Positions 10,906 through 21,574 of a stretch of DNA of 64,000 bases are shown here, piece by piece. The notes beneath the pieces are model-generated. The model saw only the letters and a list, made by a program, of their open reading frames with translations. It was not told where the DNA came from and did no database searches. This stretch comes from Haliclona indistincta. Taxonomy: Eukaryota > Porifera > Demospongiae > Haplosclerida > Chalinidae. Within the stretch, counting starts at the first letter, position 1, and each line of letters begins with the position of its first letter. The position numbers were made by a program, and so were the translations under genes. The stretch spans positions 5,033,538 to 5,097,537 of the forward strand of contig OZ024787.1 of assembly GCA_964017065.1 (NCBI GenBank), written 5' to 3'.

Positions 10906-11453
10906 GTAGATGGGCGTAACTCCGGACGAACTTTACGTAAACGGTCGGCGTTCAGTTGTAGAAGCCGGTATCACCATCAGATCTGCAGCATTTTCTAGTA
11001 CGCTACTGTGCTACAAATACCGAAGATGATAGTAAACGAAAACATCCACTGACTGTTTGTACGGCGTGAAACTCGGCCACCACTGAAAACTGGCCATGTT
11101 GCTAACTACGGACACACCCCTTACGATGAAATATCACTGAGAAGAATACAAGATACTGCAAAGCATGTTTTGGTATTATCTCGAAAAAGGAAATAAACTT
11201 GCATTTTGCACTTCGAACACTGCAACTAATGATTATAGACGGCTAAGAACGTTTTTAGCACAATTTTTCGTAGATCTGCGAGTGGTAAGTACCTGCTAGT
11301 GAACGCAACTTCAATGCCTGTAAGTTTAGTTTTGTTCATTGCTAAGGCGTGCCTAGCTTGGGCTGCTTATAGCGCAAGTTTGGAAGCATAAGCTTGCTTG
11401 TAGTGAAAGTTGCGAATATTTACTATTGCGCGTCCGGAGTTACGCCCATCTAC
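10906..11453. mobile_element. 548-bp TIR element with 22-bp perfect ends
   Basis: GTAGATGGGCGTAACTCCGG (start of the 22-bp left end, 10906-10927) is matched exactly by its reverse complement at 11432-11453. No convincing target duplication or coding capacity is visible, so it is a non-autonomous element. Confidence 0.75.
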
Positions 11454-12894
11454 CTTATTGCGCAATCACAATAATGGCGTCTAACACTTAGCTGACAATG
11501 GATCACGATCAAGAAATCGCGGAATTTATATCGCCGTTTAGCTAAAAACTAAGTTCAAAAGGCACATGCCAGGAGAATTTCACGACTGTTCGTGGGTGTT
11601 TTGGTCTCGGCACTGCTCACGTAAATGTGCTAGGCGAGTGGAAGAAAGAAGAAGAATAATAAGAAGAAAACGAAGATGACGAAACTCGATTTTCACCGTT
11701 TCCAGGTTCGTCACTTTAGTAGCAATTTCGAGTTCGTTTGTACTACAAAACAGCTTTGTAGGTCCAGCGAAATTCTCTCGAAAGCCTACAGCTCGAGCTC
11801 GTTGGTGATCGATGTAAAGACAAAATAGTCTACTGCTGGCTGCCTTACAGCTAGTGAGTTCGTTTTTTTTTACTTCAGAACAGCATGGCAGACTTGTATA
11901 TGAAGCTGCGTTCTCGAGTTATGGCGTAAATTTGCTTACCTCGCGATCGATATCGATGGCCGATGCTGGCGATCTAGAGTTCTCCGTAGACAAAACTATC
12001 ACAGTTGACTGCCTAGAAGCTGATAGGTTACAGGATAGCAGCGTGTGTCTAAAGAAACTGTGTAAGCAAGCTATGGACGCTATCTCGCTCGTGTACGTGC
12101 TGTCATAGATAATGGTGCTGTGCTGTGAATTAAGCCAGGAAAACCCGAACTATTCTTTCTTGCTGCCCTTTGCACAATATAATTTACAGTGTCCTGGCTA
12201 TTACTTACCCGTTTTACAAGGAAAATGGGTGTACCCACACTCCAGTAGCACTTGCCGTATTTGGAACAAAATTATTTCGTACTCGGCAATCAGGAGAGAC
12301 CCACATACGGGTAGGTGGGTTGTGGGGAGGGCGGGAGGGAGTCGGGTGGCATTTTTTTGCGCTCTGGCAAAAGGAGATGTATCTTCTTCCATCGCTCTTG
12401 CTGGTAAGGGATTTTTGCCGAAATCGTTTGTTCTCATTAAATATTCGCCCCTCTGTAACTTACAGACAGAGACCTTTTTGCAAAATCCCATACATACGTT
12501 TCTTCCTTGTGTACCAAAGTTTATGTCTGACATTTTGTGTGGGTGTGGCATGCTCAGGAAAGAAACGCAACTTTTCGTCATTGGGTGGGGCTTGCTACGC
12601 CCACAAGACGAATGGCGACTTTCTTGGGTGATCAGTGTGACTGACCAAGCCTTCAACTAACAGTAGAAACCAAAATATTCGTAATCCTGATGTTTGGGAT
12701 TTCCACCCTTAACTGAACATTATAGACACGCCCAGTTGAATTAGTGGTTAGCACTGATTGGCTTCTGATTGCATAACTAAAGAACACTGCTGTACAGCAA
12801 TCCTGTATACATGCATCTGCAGTTGCTGTGTTTGTAGAATGGTGGATAGTTGTTTTTGTGGATATTTTCTACTGCAGCTTACATTGCATGCTTC
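11454..12894. other. no credible gene; repeat-derived open frames
   Basis: Several overlapping open frames at 12112-12660 occur on both strands and have no recognisable domain. Around 11860-12010 the words GAAGCTGCGTTCTCGAGTTATGG and GTAGACAAAACT parallel 7270-7350, so this too is dispersed repeat. Confidence 0.4.
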
Positions 12895-13080
12895 CATGAT
12901 ACTGTTTTGATCCTTCCGTGGATCTACTGCATGCATATGTACGTGCTGTCATAATTATGCATCTTTGCTTCTGCTATATTCGAATGCTGGCAGCTGAATA
13001 TGAATCCTACTCTGTTATAGCATTACATGCTCAAATTTTAACATCCACCGAGGCATAACCAGCACCAATGGTGCATTTTT
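12895..13080. repeat. dispersed repeat end, copy 2
   Basis: CCATGATACTGTTTTGATCC, GTGGATCTACTGCATGCATA and CACCGAGGCAT with a final GGTGCATTTTTT parallel the blocks at 7960 and 14905. This copy has an extra stretch of about 40 bp before the CACCGAGGCAT end. Confidence 0.65.
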
Positions 13081-14572
13081 TCTTTATTAATCTTGTCTAT
13101 TAAAATTACTATAGTACCCATTGCATGCATGTCTGATTGTATTAAGTCATGCAGAATTGTATATTGTATTAATCCTTTGATCAAATCTTTCATTGCTTGG
13201 AATAAGAGTCAATAAATTGGTATACAAGACCGATATAAGACGACTTAACTGTTGTACCAACTGCTCTTTAGCTTCTTTTCTTACAATTTTCATCCTCGGC
13301 TAACTGGACCTGTCACCTCTCTGGCCTATAATACAGTGCTACCTGGCTGTCCTGCTTAGTAGTCAGCCCTTGACTTAATAGCATGTATAGTCCTTTGCCT
13401 TTCATAATTATATCGGCATGCATAGCTGTTGATTAAATCTCATTTTGGTACATACAGGTGGTGTCTGCATGAGATCAATAATTAGTCACTATGCTGGTAG
13501 AAGGGATGAGCATAAATACTATCTAGTTTAGGAGAAAATAGGTACAGGTACAGAATGCTCCTGCTATAGGTACAGAATGCTCCTGCTATACGTAGCTCCG
13601 GCGCGAACTCTCACGTCGTTCAGATTTCAATGTTACGCCCACTGCATATCATGTTTATTCCAATTGGTTGGCAAAAGCTGTTTCAAGCTGCAATAACTGC
13701 GGCAAACAACGCTGTAGCGACAATCTGACTGCTGCTATCGTTGTTTCTGATATCCAGGAATCCATAAGACACTTTTTCAAGTGACTGACGTCGATTGTCT
13801 GCTATAGGTACAAAAACTCTTGGCATTGTCTCATCCAATGTATAAGCATGTATACAATAATGGCTCTGTATACATCTATACTACTATGCAGTATGTAGCA
13901 GCAATTCAAGTTACTTATACCCACCTTCAGGCTGCTTTTTATACCCACCTTCTCTGGGTTTTAGTTCCACACAAGGAACAAACACGTCCTTATCTTGCTA
14001 TGACATGGCAAGGGCATCTGCCTTCAGAGCAGATCACTACAGTCTAAGTATTAATATAGCTTTCTTCGATAATCTTACAGCATGAAGTACATGTATAAGT
14101 AGTTTCATTGCTTGATAATCAGAATCATTGTTGTGAATATGATTAGAGGAGCATGAATTTAATTACTACCTAATCATTATTCAAGCTTGCTAACAGTAGA
14201 TACAAAAACCTTGATAAAACACAAAAGCTACTATTTCGGCAATGCTATCACACATTTTCTGATTCTAGAAGTGCAGGGCTTCTAAAAAAATACTATGAAC
14301 CTTAGTCCCTCCAGATGATACCAAAAGCCAAAATGTTGGGCTCTGGCTCATGGCCTATTTGTAATTATTGGTGAAGCATGCATCGTCACAGCCATGTATG
14401 CTGCATTTGATTATTGCTTGTCTTTTTTCTCCCACCTAGGAACATGGTTTGGATCACTACCAATTCTTCGGAGGTCATCGTGACACGGGTGGCATATCGT
14501 GTCACTTGGTACTATACCCAGTTTTAAGGCTTCGTCGTGTTTGCCATGTGTGCACATTACTTGTGTGTTAAG
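13081..14572. other. intergenic, nothing recognised
   Basis: AT-rich sequence. Two direct copies of ACAGAATGCTCCTGCTATA occur near 13551-13590 and a short repeat (TATACCCACCTTC) near 13917-13950. No gene or RNA signature was seen. Confidence 0.4.
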
Positions 14573-16163
14573 GCACGTTCACATGGACCCTGCAAAGTGG
14601 ATTGAATGCGCATTCAATCCGGTTCGCTAGCGTTCAGGTACTGGCTCAAATGCGGACTGGACCGGACCGGACCGCGCGGACCAGCTCACGTGGTCATTAG
14701 CCATTCGACAGCCTGCTGAGCTGATGGCCGGTCGTATTGCAGAGCGGATGACACGTCAAGTGATGGTTCTGCTGCTTGCATTCTTCCATGGTTCTGCTGC
14801 TTGCATGCTTACTGAGTTCTGCTGCTTGCATGCTTCCACAGTTCTGCTGCTTGCATGCTACCAAGGTTCTTCTGCTTGCATGGCTTCATGGTTCTGCTGC
14901 TTGCATGCTTCCATGATGATGTTTTGATGCTTCCATAGATCTACTGCATGCATATACGTGCTGTCATAATTATTATGCATCTGCTAATTGCATGCTAGCA
15001 TACATGCTACTGCACCAAGGCATCTGCATCTTTGGTGCTATTTTTTATTATTATTTCCACTGACTTTACTGTTTACCAAAAATGTAATCTGTCTTTGTTT
15101 CACTGGTTGGCCTTTGTATTAGCTTTCGCTAGTTGGTCACATCTGCCTTTGGCAAAGATTAAAAAAAGAAAAAATGCCAGACTGAGCTAATGATACAAGT
15201 AAGCATAAGTCAAATAAGTAACACAGGAGTGCAGACACTTAATTCAGCAGATCTCAACATCTGTTCCCCAAGTGTAGTTTTTCTTCATTCTGTCAACATG
15301 ATTTACTACAGTAGATGGGTGGCACAATGGAACACAGCGTGAATGGTCATGCAGAAAGTTGTCCACTGCACATGAGCTTAGAATGTGAGTGTGGACTGCA
15401 ACAGATAGTGAGCTCAGTGTAGCTGCTGCATGCACTGTTAAGACCAGAGATGATCTTTGGCACATGACTCGAGCAGCCAGTACGGTTGCTTTAATTTGTG
15501 CTATAACACTGTTACTTAGTGTTGCTATATACTGCTGTCTTGTGTTGGAACAGCACTGCTACGGTACCTGGCTTGTTGAATATCTAACTAGTTCAGAACC
15601 TGACATCAATGATTGTTAATAATTAGTACATGTACACTTATTGAAACTGTGATGTTATCATGGTCCTCAGCACGCAGTAGCTTGAAAATTGCAGCACGGC
15701 TAGGCGCGCTATGCGCAGACTTTGCCGCGCGCCGCTGGCAATGATCACGTGAGCTGGTCCGCGCGGTCCGGTCCGGTCCGCATTTGAGCCCGTACCAGCG
15801 TTCACATGAATCCGCTTCTGCTCGATGCGAATTCAATGCGCATTGCGTTCAATCCACCTCCGGAGGTGGATTGAAAGTGGATTGGAAGCGAATTGCGTTT
15901 AGTGCGTGGGCGGACGCGAGTGGATTCATGGCGCTTGGTGGACTAAACGCTTTGTTATGGACGTTTAGAGCTACAAAAGCATCGTTGAAGGCTAAGAAGA
16001 GCGTGATGTAGGTTTAAGTTGAAAAATCGAATAGCTGTGTAATTCACATCCAATTCGCTACATGTGACCGCTCGCGATGCGCATTGAATTCGCTTCCAAT
16101 TCGTTTTGGTGAGTTTGGGGATTGAATGCGCATCGAAAGTGGATTCCATGTGAACGGGCCTAT
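14573..16163. mobile_element. inverted-repeat element or nest of elements with GTTCACATGGA ends
   Basis: The outer ends AGGCACGTTCACATGGA and TCCATGTGAACGGGCCT are inverted. A longer subterminal inverted pair lies at about 14636-14700 and 15737-15800 (GGACCGGACCGCGCGGACCA and complement). A second GTTCACATGAATCC end occurs at 15801, and a perfect 24-bp palindrome (CAATCCACCTCC and its complement) is centred at 15861. I read this as two related elements joined or nested. Confidence 0.6.
14760..14925. repeat. minisatellite with a unit of about 25 bp
   Basis: About six units of GTTCTGCTGCTTGCATGCTT with variable final bases. It precedes the third copy of the dispersed block (14905-15045) and lies inside the larger inverted-repeat element. 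Confidence 0.8.
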
Positions 16164-16972
16164 AGTGTTGTAATTCACTAAGTGCGCACACTTGACTGAC
16201 TGACTCTCCTGGCTGACTGTCATCATTACCATCATTGGACAGACGCCGCTTGCTGCCTCTAGTGTCCATTTGGACCCTTTATGATCTACCTGTCACCATT
16301 AGAATATAATTATAGCTGTTATAATATGCAGTATTGTAAATTGTATAATCAAAGCGTGTCTAAATGGGATTGCGCAAGCGTACTTTGAAGCGCTCATAGT
16401 TCAGTAAGTGCAAGCTGGAACAACTCGAAATTTGTATTATGTTGAGCTTGGTGTGTGTACATTTGCTGAGATGCATTATAATACTGAAGGCTGGTTGCGA
16501 AAAAAATTCCTGATGCAGTTTATGCAAGCATACGAATTCGGTGTCGTGCTTTGTTTAGCTCCGATACAGAGGCTGCATGGTTTAAAGCGTAAGGCTACAG
16601 GGATTTGTGTATTGATAAAGCAGATGATGAAGATACTTTATTGCAAAATAAAAGCAAAAGCACCAAGATGACAATAGATATGAACTGTTTAGTTTGCTTA
16701 TGAATAATTCAAACATCCTTGAATAGATGCTGCAGGGTAGCGCGGCATGATAATAAATTTGTACGTGTGGTATTGGACTTCCGGTTATTTGGCGTGTCGA
16801 CTGTATACGGCGTTCGATACTCTCTCTACATTATTTACTCTTGGTTATACTGTGTGCAGAATTCCGGGTAACCTAGTCAGTGGAAAACCACGGGTAAAGA
16901 TCATTTTCTTCTAGTGTATTATATCCATGTAATATAGCTGTCTGGACAGCTTGTCGCTAACTGTGTAGAAAC
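16164..16972. other. intergenic, nothing recognised
   Basis: No domain-bearing frame, RNA gene or repeat was recognised. The short plus-strand open frame at 16408-16671 shows nothing familiar. Confidence 0.35.
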
Positions 16973-17114
16973 ATGCTGAGCTACTTGTCATTGCTTAAGA
17001 TAGCAAACACTGAAACCACAAAATAAATTAAACTGATTAATTAGTCCGTTTAATTTAGTTTGTGGTTGCAGTGTTTGCAATCAGTATTCTCAACAATGAC
17101 AAGTAGCTCAGCAT
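16973..17114. repeat. 142-bp hairpin, probable palindromic MITE
   Basis: ATGCTGAGCTACTTGTCATT at the left is complemented by AATGACAAGTAGCTCAGCAT at the right. Inner blocks (GCAAACACTG, ACCACAAA, TAAATTAAAC) also pair. It lies just downstream of the GT92 gene. Confidence 0.8.
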
Positions 17115-17157
17115 TGTTATTTTTTTAATTTTGCTATTATTTTGCTCACAATATTAT

Positions 17158-17163
17158 TTTATT
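17158..17163 (-). terminator. polyadenylation signal of the GT92 gene
   Basis: TTTATT on the plus strand gives AATAAA on the minus strand, about 45 bases past the stop codon of the glycosyltransferase gene. Confidence 0.5.
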
Positions 17164-17208
17164 CTCATCAATGTTGTATTATAAAAAGTAGTGGACATAA
17201 AATCAATG

Positions 17209-18414
17209 CTAACATTTCCTTCCAGAAAGTTTGGTTTTAGATCCTCCTGATACATGTGCCCAGTATGCTGCCTTGAGTGGTACCTCTCCTTTGTCATATC
17301 CTGGTAAGAGAACAAAGCTTTGGTGAATGCCTATATCCACTGCAGCTGAGAGTCTGTGACCAGACTTCCCTTCCCTTCTCTTAAAAGACTTTTGTGATAG
17401 AAGATGAGCAGTCACATTGCCATCTGGACCAACTTTATCAATGCCACAGTCGCGAGAGTACTGAATCAAGTCAAATACACAGCTTCCTACAGAACACCAC
17501 TTTTCAGCATAGTACTGGATATATGGCTCACCAGGGACAAGTAGAACGTAGAAAATATCTACGTCAGTAGCCATTATATAGTCATAGGTTCCTTGATATC
17601 GGTAGATGCAATCTTCATACCCTAACATCTGCGAGTGGTAAAAGATCTCCTGTGATGTTAGGTGAGGTGTCCAAAATTCAATTGACACGTACCCGCTCCT
17701 CATCATTTCCTTCAAGGGACTTTTTTCAAGGTAGCCAGAATCCCTGAATGAGTCCTCAGCAACGAGATAGATATGGTCTATTCCGACTGTTCTTTGGTAG
17801 CGAAGCCAGTGATCAAAAATTGGTGGTGTGCCATATACAACAGCACAGGCCATCACAGTGCTTGTTTTCCCGACATTCGGCGGCACACGAGGAGCTGGAA
17901 TGAATAGAGGTCGTTCAGATTCAACCGAAAGAACAGTGGTAGCGTTCTTATAGAAAATATAGGCTCGACTGCCATTCTCTCCTGACAGTTTAAAACAATT
18001 AATCATGGCCATGTCGTGTGTGAACTTGTTCGGGAAGCGTTTATGAAGCCAGTGTAAGTTAGCTAGTGGGATTACCTTGAAGTCAGTAGTAACACTGGTG
18101 CCAACTTGACAGCCGACAACGGACTTTGTTTCCAATGCATTCCGAGAAATCTCAACCAAGAATACATGAACGCTGCTTCCATTATTTCCCCGAGAGCGGT
18201 TATCCCAGTACACAGATCGAACAATAATGACCTTCTCTAGCAAGGGTCCAGGAGCCTGATCAGGGAAAATCAGATCCTGACCGTCAGTTGACCAAGTCCA
18301 CAGAAAGTTCGAGCTTTTCCATGTAGTGCTGAATATCCAACAACTCACTAAAATCATCCCAACAACAAGAGCTAACAAGAGAGAAAAATTTGAGCGCATA
18401 GGCATTGTTGCCAT
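17209..18414 (-). CDS. GT92 (DUF23) family glycosyltransferase, type II membrane protein
   Basis: An intronless frame of 401 residues. Residues about 10-28 (FSLLLALVVGMILVSCWIF) form a signal anchor after a short basic N-terminus, so the protein should be a Golgi or ER type II membrane enzyme with a luminal catalytic domain. The GT92 core begins at about residue 187 with MACAVVYGTPPIFDHWLRYQ and VGIDHIYLVAED, then GYVSIEFWTP and QMLGYEDCIYRY. The metal/nucleotide-binding motif of the GT-A fold is the DVD in YDYIMATDVDIF. Several Asn-X-Ser/Thr sites precede the core. GT92 members characterised elsewhere transfer galactose in beta-1,4 linkage; donor and acceptor here are unknown. It ends 15 residues after the AYWAH motif, within the family's usual range. 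A foldback transposon lies about 200 bp upstream. Confidence 0.85.
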   Translation of the reverse strand: MATMPMRSNFSLLLALVVGMILVSCWIFSTTWKSSNFLWTWSTDGQDLIFPDQAPGPLLEKVIIVRSVYWDNRSRGNNGSSVHVFLVEISRNALETKSVVGCQVGTSVTTDFKVIPLANLHWLHKRFPNKFTHDMAMINCFKLSGENGSRAYIFYKNATTVLSVESERPLFIPAPRVPPNVGKTSTVMACAVVYGTPPIFDHWLRYQRTVGIDHIYLVAEDSFRDSGYLEKSPLKEMMRSGYVSIEFWTPHLTSQEIFYHSQMLGYEDCIYRYQGTYDYIMATDVDIFYVLLVPGEPYIQYYAEKWCSVGSCVFDLIQYSRDCGIDKVGPDGNVTAHLLSQKSFKRREGKSGHRLSAAVDIGIHQSFVLLPGYDKGEVPLKAAYWAHVSGGSKTKLSGRKC

Positions 18415-18619
18415 ATTATCTGAGGCTTGCTTTTACAGTCTCGGGTTGAATCCTTGACATTCACAAGGAGCATGGTTATGGATTAGTGTCTCACCATAGA
18501 TAATATATTGTCTCGATCTCACTAACAGTCAGTAGCCTCGCCTCTACAGTTGAAGTAGACTACACCACGTGAAAATCACGTGATTTGAATTTAAATTTTT
18601 GCGCGCGAACAGCGCGATG

Positions 18620-20008
18620 TATGGCAAGCCAAAGGGGACAATATTATAAAACACAATATTTTCATGGTCAAAATTTGATTATTGCTTGGGTAAATTCATT
18701 TGTGCATGGGCAAATTGATTTGACCATGGGAAGAGTCTTTCTTGGCATGGGCAAATTGATTTGAGCATGGGCAATTAGATTTGAGCATGAGCAAATTCAT
18801 TGTTAGCATTGGCAACTTATTTGAGCATGGGCAACTCATTGGTGCATGGTCACATTCATTACATTTACATTGGCAATTCAGTTTATTTTCATGCGCAAAA
18901 TAATGATCGCTCATTGGTATGCGCAAACCCAGCAACATTATTGCATGCGCAAACGTTTTTTGCATGGGCATAAATTTCGTTTTCATGGTCAAAATTCGCT
19001 CAGGCTCGTCAACACGTTGGTCACCCCCCCCAAGAGCTTTATGGCTGGTAACAAAGCAGCATAAAGCAGCACACTCCAGGCTCAAGCAGAGACCGCTAAC
19101 CAGCTATACTACTTGCAAGTACTATCTAAGGCAATCCTGTAGTTGGACACTTTAATTTTTGCTCATGACACTGCTTGCTGACGCTACGAGACGCCTACTC
19201 GAACTTAGTAACTGTCCGCTAGGACGAAGTCGGGCATTGCAAGCAGTGCTAGGAGCAAGAAACTGCTACAGACAAGTACCATTCAATCATGGTAATTCTG
19301 TAGAGGACAGTTTCTTGCTCCTTGCAATGCCCTAGCGAACAGTTACTATTTACTAAGTTCGAGTAGGCGTCTCGGAGCGTCAGCAAGCAGTGTCATGAGC
19401 AAAAAATTAAACTGTCAGTGTCCAACTACAGAATTGCCTTAGATAGTACTTGCAAGTAGTATAGCTGGTTAGCGGTCTCTGCTTGAGCCTGGAGTGTGCT
19501 GCTTTATGCTGCTTTGTTACCAGCCATAAAGCTCTTGGGGGTGTGACCAACGTGTTGACGAGCCTGAGCGAATTTTGACCATGAAAACGAAATTTATGCC
19601 CATGCAAAAAACGTTTGCGCATGCAATAATGTTGCTGGGTTTGCGCATACCAATGAGCGATCATTATTTTGCGCATGAAAATAAACTGAATTGCCAATGT
19701 AAATGTAATGAATGTGACCATGCACCAATGAGTTGCCCATGCTCAAATAAGTTGCCAATGCTAACAATGAATTTGCTCATGCTCAAATCTAATGGCCCAT
19801 GCTCAAATCAATTTGCCCATGCCAAGAAAGACTTTTCCCATGGTCAAATCAATTTGCCCATGCCAAGAAAGACTTTTCCCATGGTCAAATCAAATTGCCC
19901 ATGCTAAAATGATTTTGCCCATGCACAAATGAATTTACCCATGCAATAATCAACTTTTGACCATGAAAATATTGTGTTTCATAATATTGTCCCCTTTGGC
20001 TTGCCATA
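18620..20008. mobile_element. foldback transposon with arms of about 650 bp and a 7-bp target duplication
   Basis: The ends TATGGCAAGCCAAAGGGGAC and its complement bound a nearly complete palindrome centred near 19288, with a short unpaired loop at about 19268-19308. Both sides are flanked by CGCGATG (18613-18619 and 20009-20015), a 7-bp direct target duplication. The outer half of each arm is an array of 20-30 bp units built on CATGGGCAAATTGATTTGA, with variants. The inner half is unique sequence shared by both arms. The right arm has one extra unit. It encodes no transposase, so it must be mobilised in trans. Confidence 0.9.
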
Positions 20009-20158
20009 CGCGATGGACATCAAGCCTGGAAAGTGCTAAACAAAATCTCAGCTACTACAACTATATATACAGATAAACACAAAATACCCACATGCCCAGG
20101 TAAAAATTAAATTGGTAAAGAACTGTGCTATCATGAATCTACGGTCTGTTAAACATTA

Positions 20159-20329
20159 GGTCAGAAAGGACAAGGTACGACAGGTGTGAGGCATGACTGT
20201 GGTGAATGTCGGTGCTGTGTGGATAAGTCTAAGTTTGGTGGTCCTAACAAGCTAAAGCAATGCTGTGTCAAAAGACACTGTACTCAACAACAGATTAGAG
20301 GTCATGTATTAATCAGTAATCATTCATAA
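20159..20329 (+). pseudogene. CXXC zinc-finger fragment of a transposon-type gene
   Basis: A 56-codon open stretch reads DCGECRCCVDKSKFGGPNKL followed by KQCCVKRHC, the second half of a CXXC DNA-binding zinc finger (CxxCxxC, KFGGP, KQxCxxRxC) as found in DNMT1, KDM2 and CFP1. The usual first Cys cluster is missing or lies in a lost exon. The next sequence encodes OTU-protease remnants, a combination more like a mobile-element protein than a host chromatin factor. Confidence 0.6.
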
Positions 20330-20399
20330 ACTATGGGTTACACTAATTTAAGAACCAACTGTGGAACCAGTATCTCCATTTGCCAAGATATTGTCTACA

Positions 20400-21075
20400 C
20401 AACATCGAAAGATGAAAAAGATTATAATCGGTGATGGAAACTGTCTATTTAGAGACCTTTTACAATTCATTCCTGGATCATGCAGAAGATTTTCATGCAG
20501 TTGTGTAACAGCAGCTAGTGGATTTTGTGGATAAAAACAAGCAAGTTTTCGTCCCCTTTGTTCTGTCAGGAACAATTGACACTCATATTCTCCACATGAA
20601 GCATATCAGAATATGGGGAACACAAGTGGAGCTCCAAGCAGTAGCAACCCTCATCCAGAGGAATGTCTTTGTTCTTACTGACTCTTTGGGGGCATGAAAA
20701 CCAGGTGGATGAAGTGCACACCGCTTGACCCTACTGATTTCATATATCCCCCATGCAGAGGACAAGCTAGTATCCAAGATCACTGAACTCAATAGGTCAT
20801 TTAGAATTATGTCAACATACAAACAAGCACTATGACTGTATTAATTGTTAGCGAGTTCGATGGTAAGCTGCCTTTGATATCGTTCTGTCAGTGATGCTAT
20901 CACTGTCTACGAGGCACTGATTGCAATATACTGCCAATACACACTGCAAAGCGCACGCACACACCGGCAGTACATCATCCACACACTCGCGGACGCCCAC
21001 GGGTACACCATCAGTAGGCCTAGGGATCCTACCAAGGCTACCATTGAGGGAGTTCCTTTAGAAAGACTGGATTAA
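20400..21075 (+). pseudogene. OTU-type cysteine protease, decayed
   Basis: At about 20419 the sequence reads KIIIGDGNCLFRDL, the catalytic Asp/Cys motif of OTU proteases. Further on, in other frames, are HIRIWGTQVELQAVATLIQR and NVFVLTDSL, the middle of the same fold. At about 20920-21074 a frame reads RQYIIHTLADAHGYTIS and ends in LERLD and a stop. Frames change several times, so it cannot encode one protein. OTU domains occur in several animal transposons. Boundaries are approximate. Confidence 0.6.
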
Positions 21076-21574
21076 TTTTCTTTTTTTCTTCAATTATAAT
21101 AATAAGTCAAGAAGCTAAACTTTTGAAGACAACCTGTGTTTATTGCGCAAATTCTGAGCTTCATTTTGGTGTTTGTTGCATGCTTGTAGATGCCCTAGAT
21201 TATACCATATCGTCGAAAATTAGCCACGCCTACAATAATGGAAGCTGTACAGTACACAATAAAGACGAGTGATACTGTGATAGGCTAAGATTTAGAAAGA
21301 GAAACAGAAAAATAGGCACTGAGGGTCAACCACACATAGGAAGTGTAGCCACCGGAATTAAATAACACTACAGATAGGTAAAGTTAGGACTTGAATAGCC
21401 TCACATGATGAACATGGGCAGAGGAAGTGGGATCATCATTGGCCATATATGGGTACGCGACTGTCGGCTTCACTTTGTTCGTTAACAATAGCTAGCTCGC
21501 GTCATACTTGCTTATCACCTACGTTGTTAAGGAAGGTACGTTTTTCGTTTTAATTGACTCACTACCAATGGGCA
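21076..21574. other. intergenic region upstream of the lyase-hydratase gene
   Basis: AT-rich sequence with no gene. It should contain the promoter of the gene starting at 21575, but I see no TATA box or other recognisable element close to the start. Confidence 0.35.

Noticed and set aside
12112..12660. Overlapping frames of 150-182 codons on both strands
   Set aside because: Three different frames over the same 450 bases are open, none shows a domain, and the sequence borders dispersed repeats. Probably a low-stop stretch.
16408..16671. 87-codon plus-strand frame
   Set aside because: No recognisable domain, no splice context and no neighbouring support. Not listed as a gene.
18696..19085. 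Frames inside the foldback arms (His/Met/Cys-rich)
   Set aside because: The same frames appear mirrored in the other arm and translate CATGGGCAAATT-type repeats. No gene.
21554..21574. Start of the lyase-hydratase frame at 21554
   Set aside because: The codon there is TTG. The first in-frame ATG is at 21575, and it opens an Arg-rich presequence.
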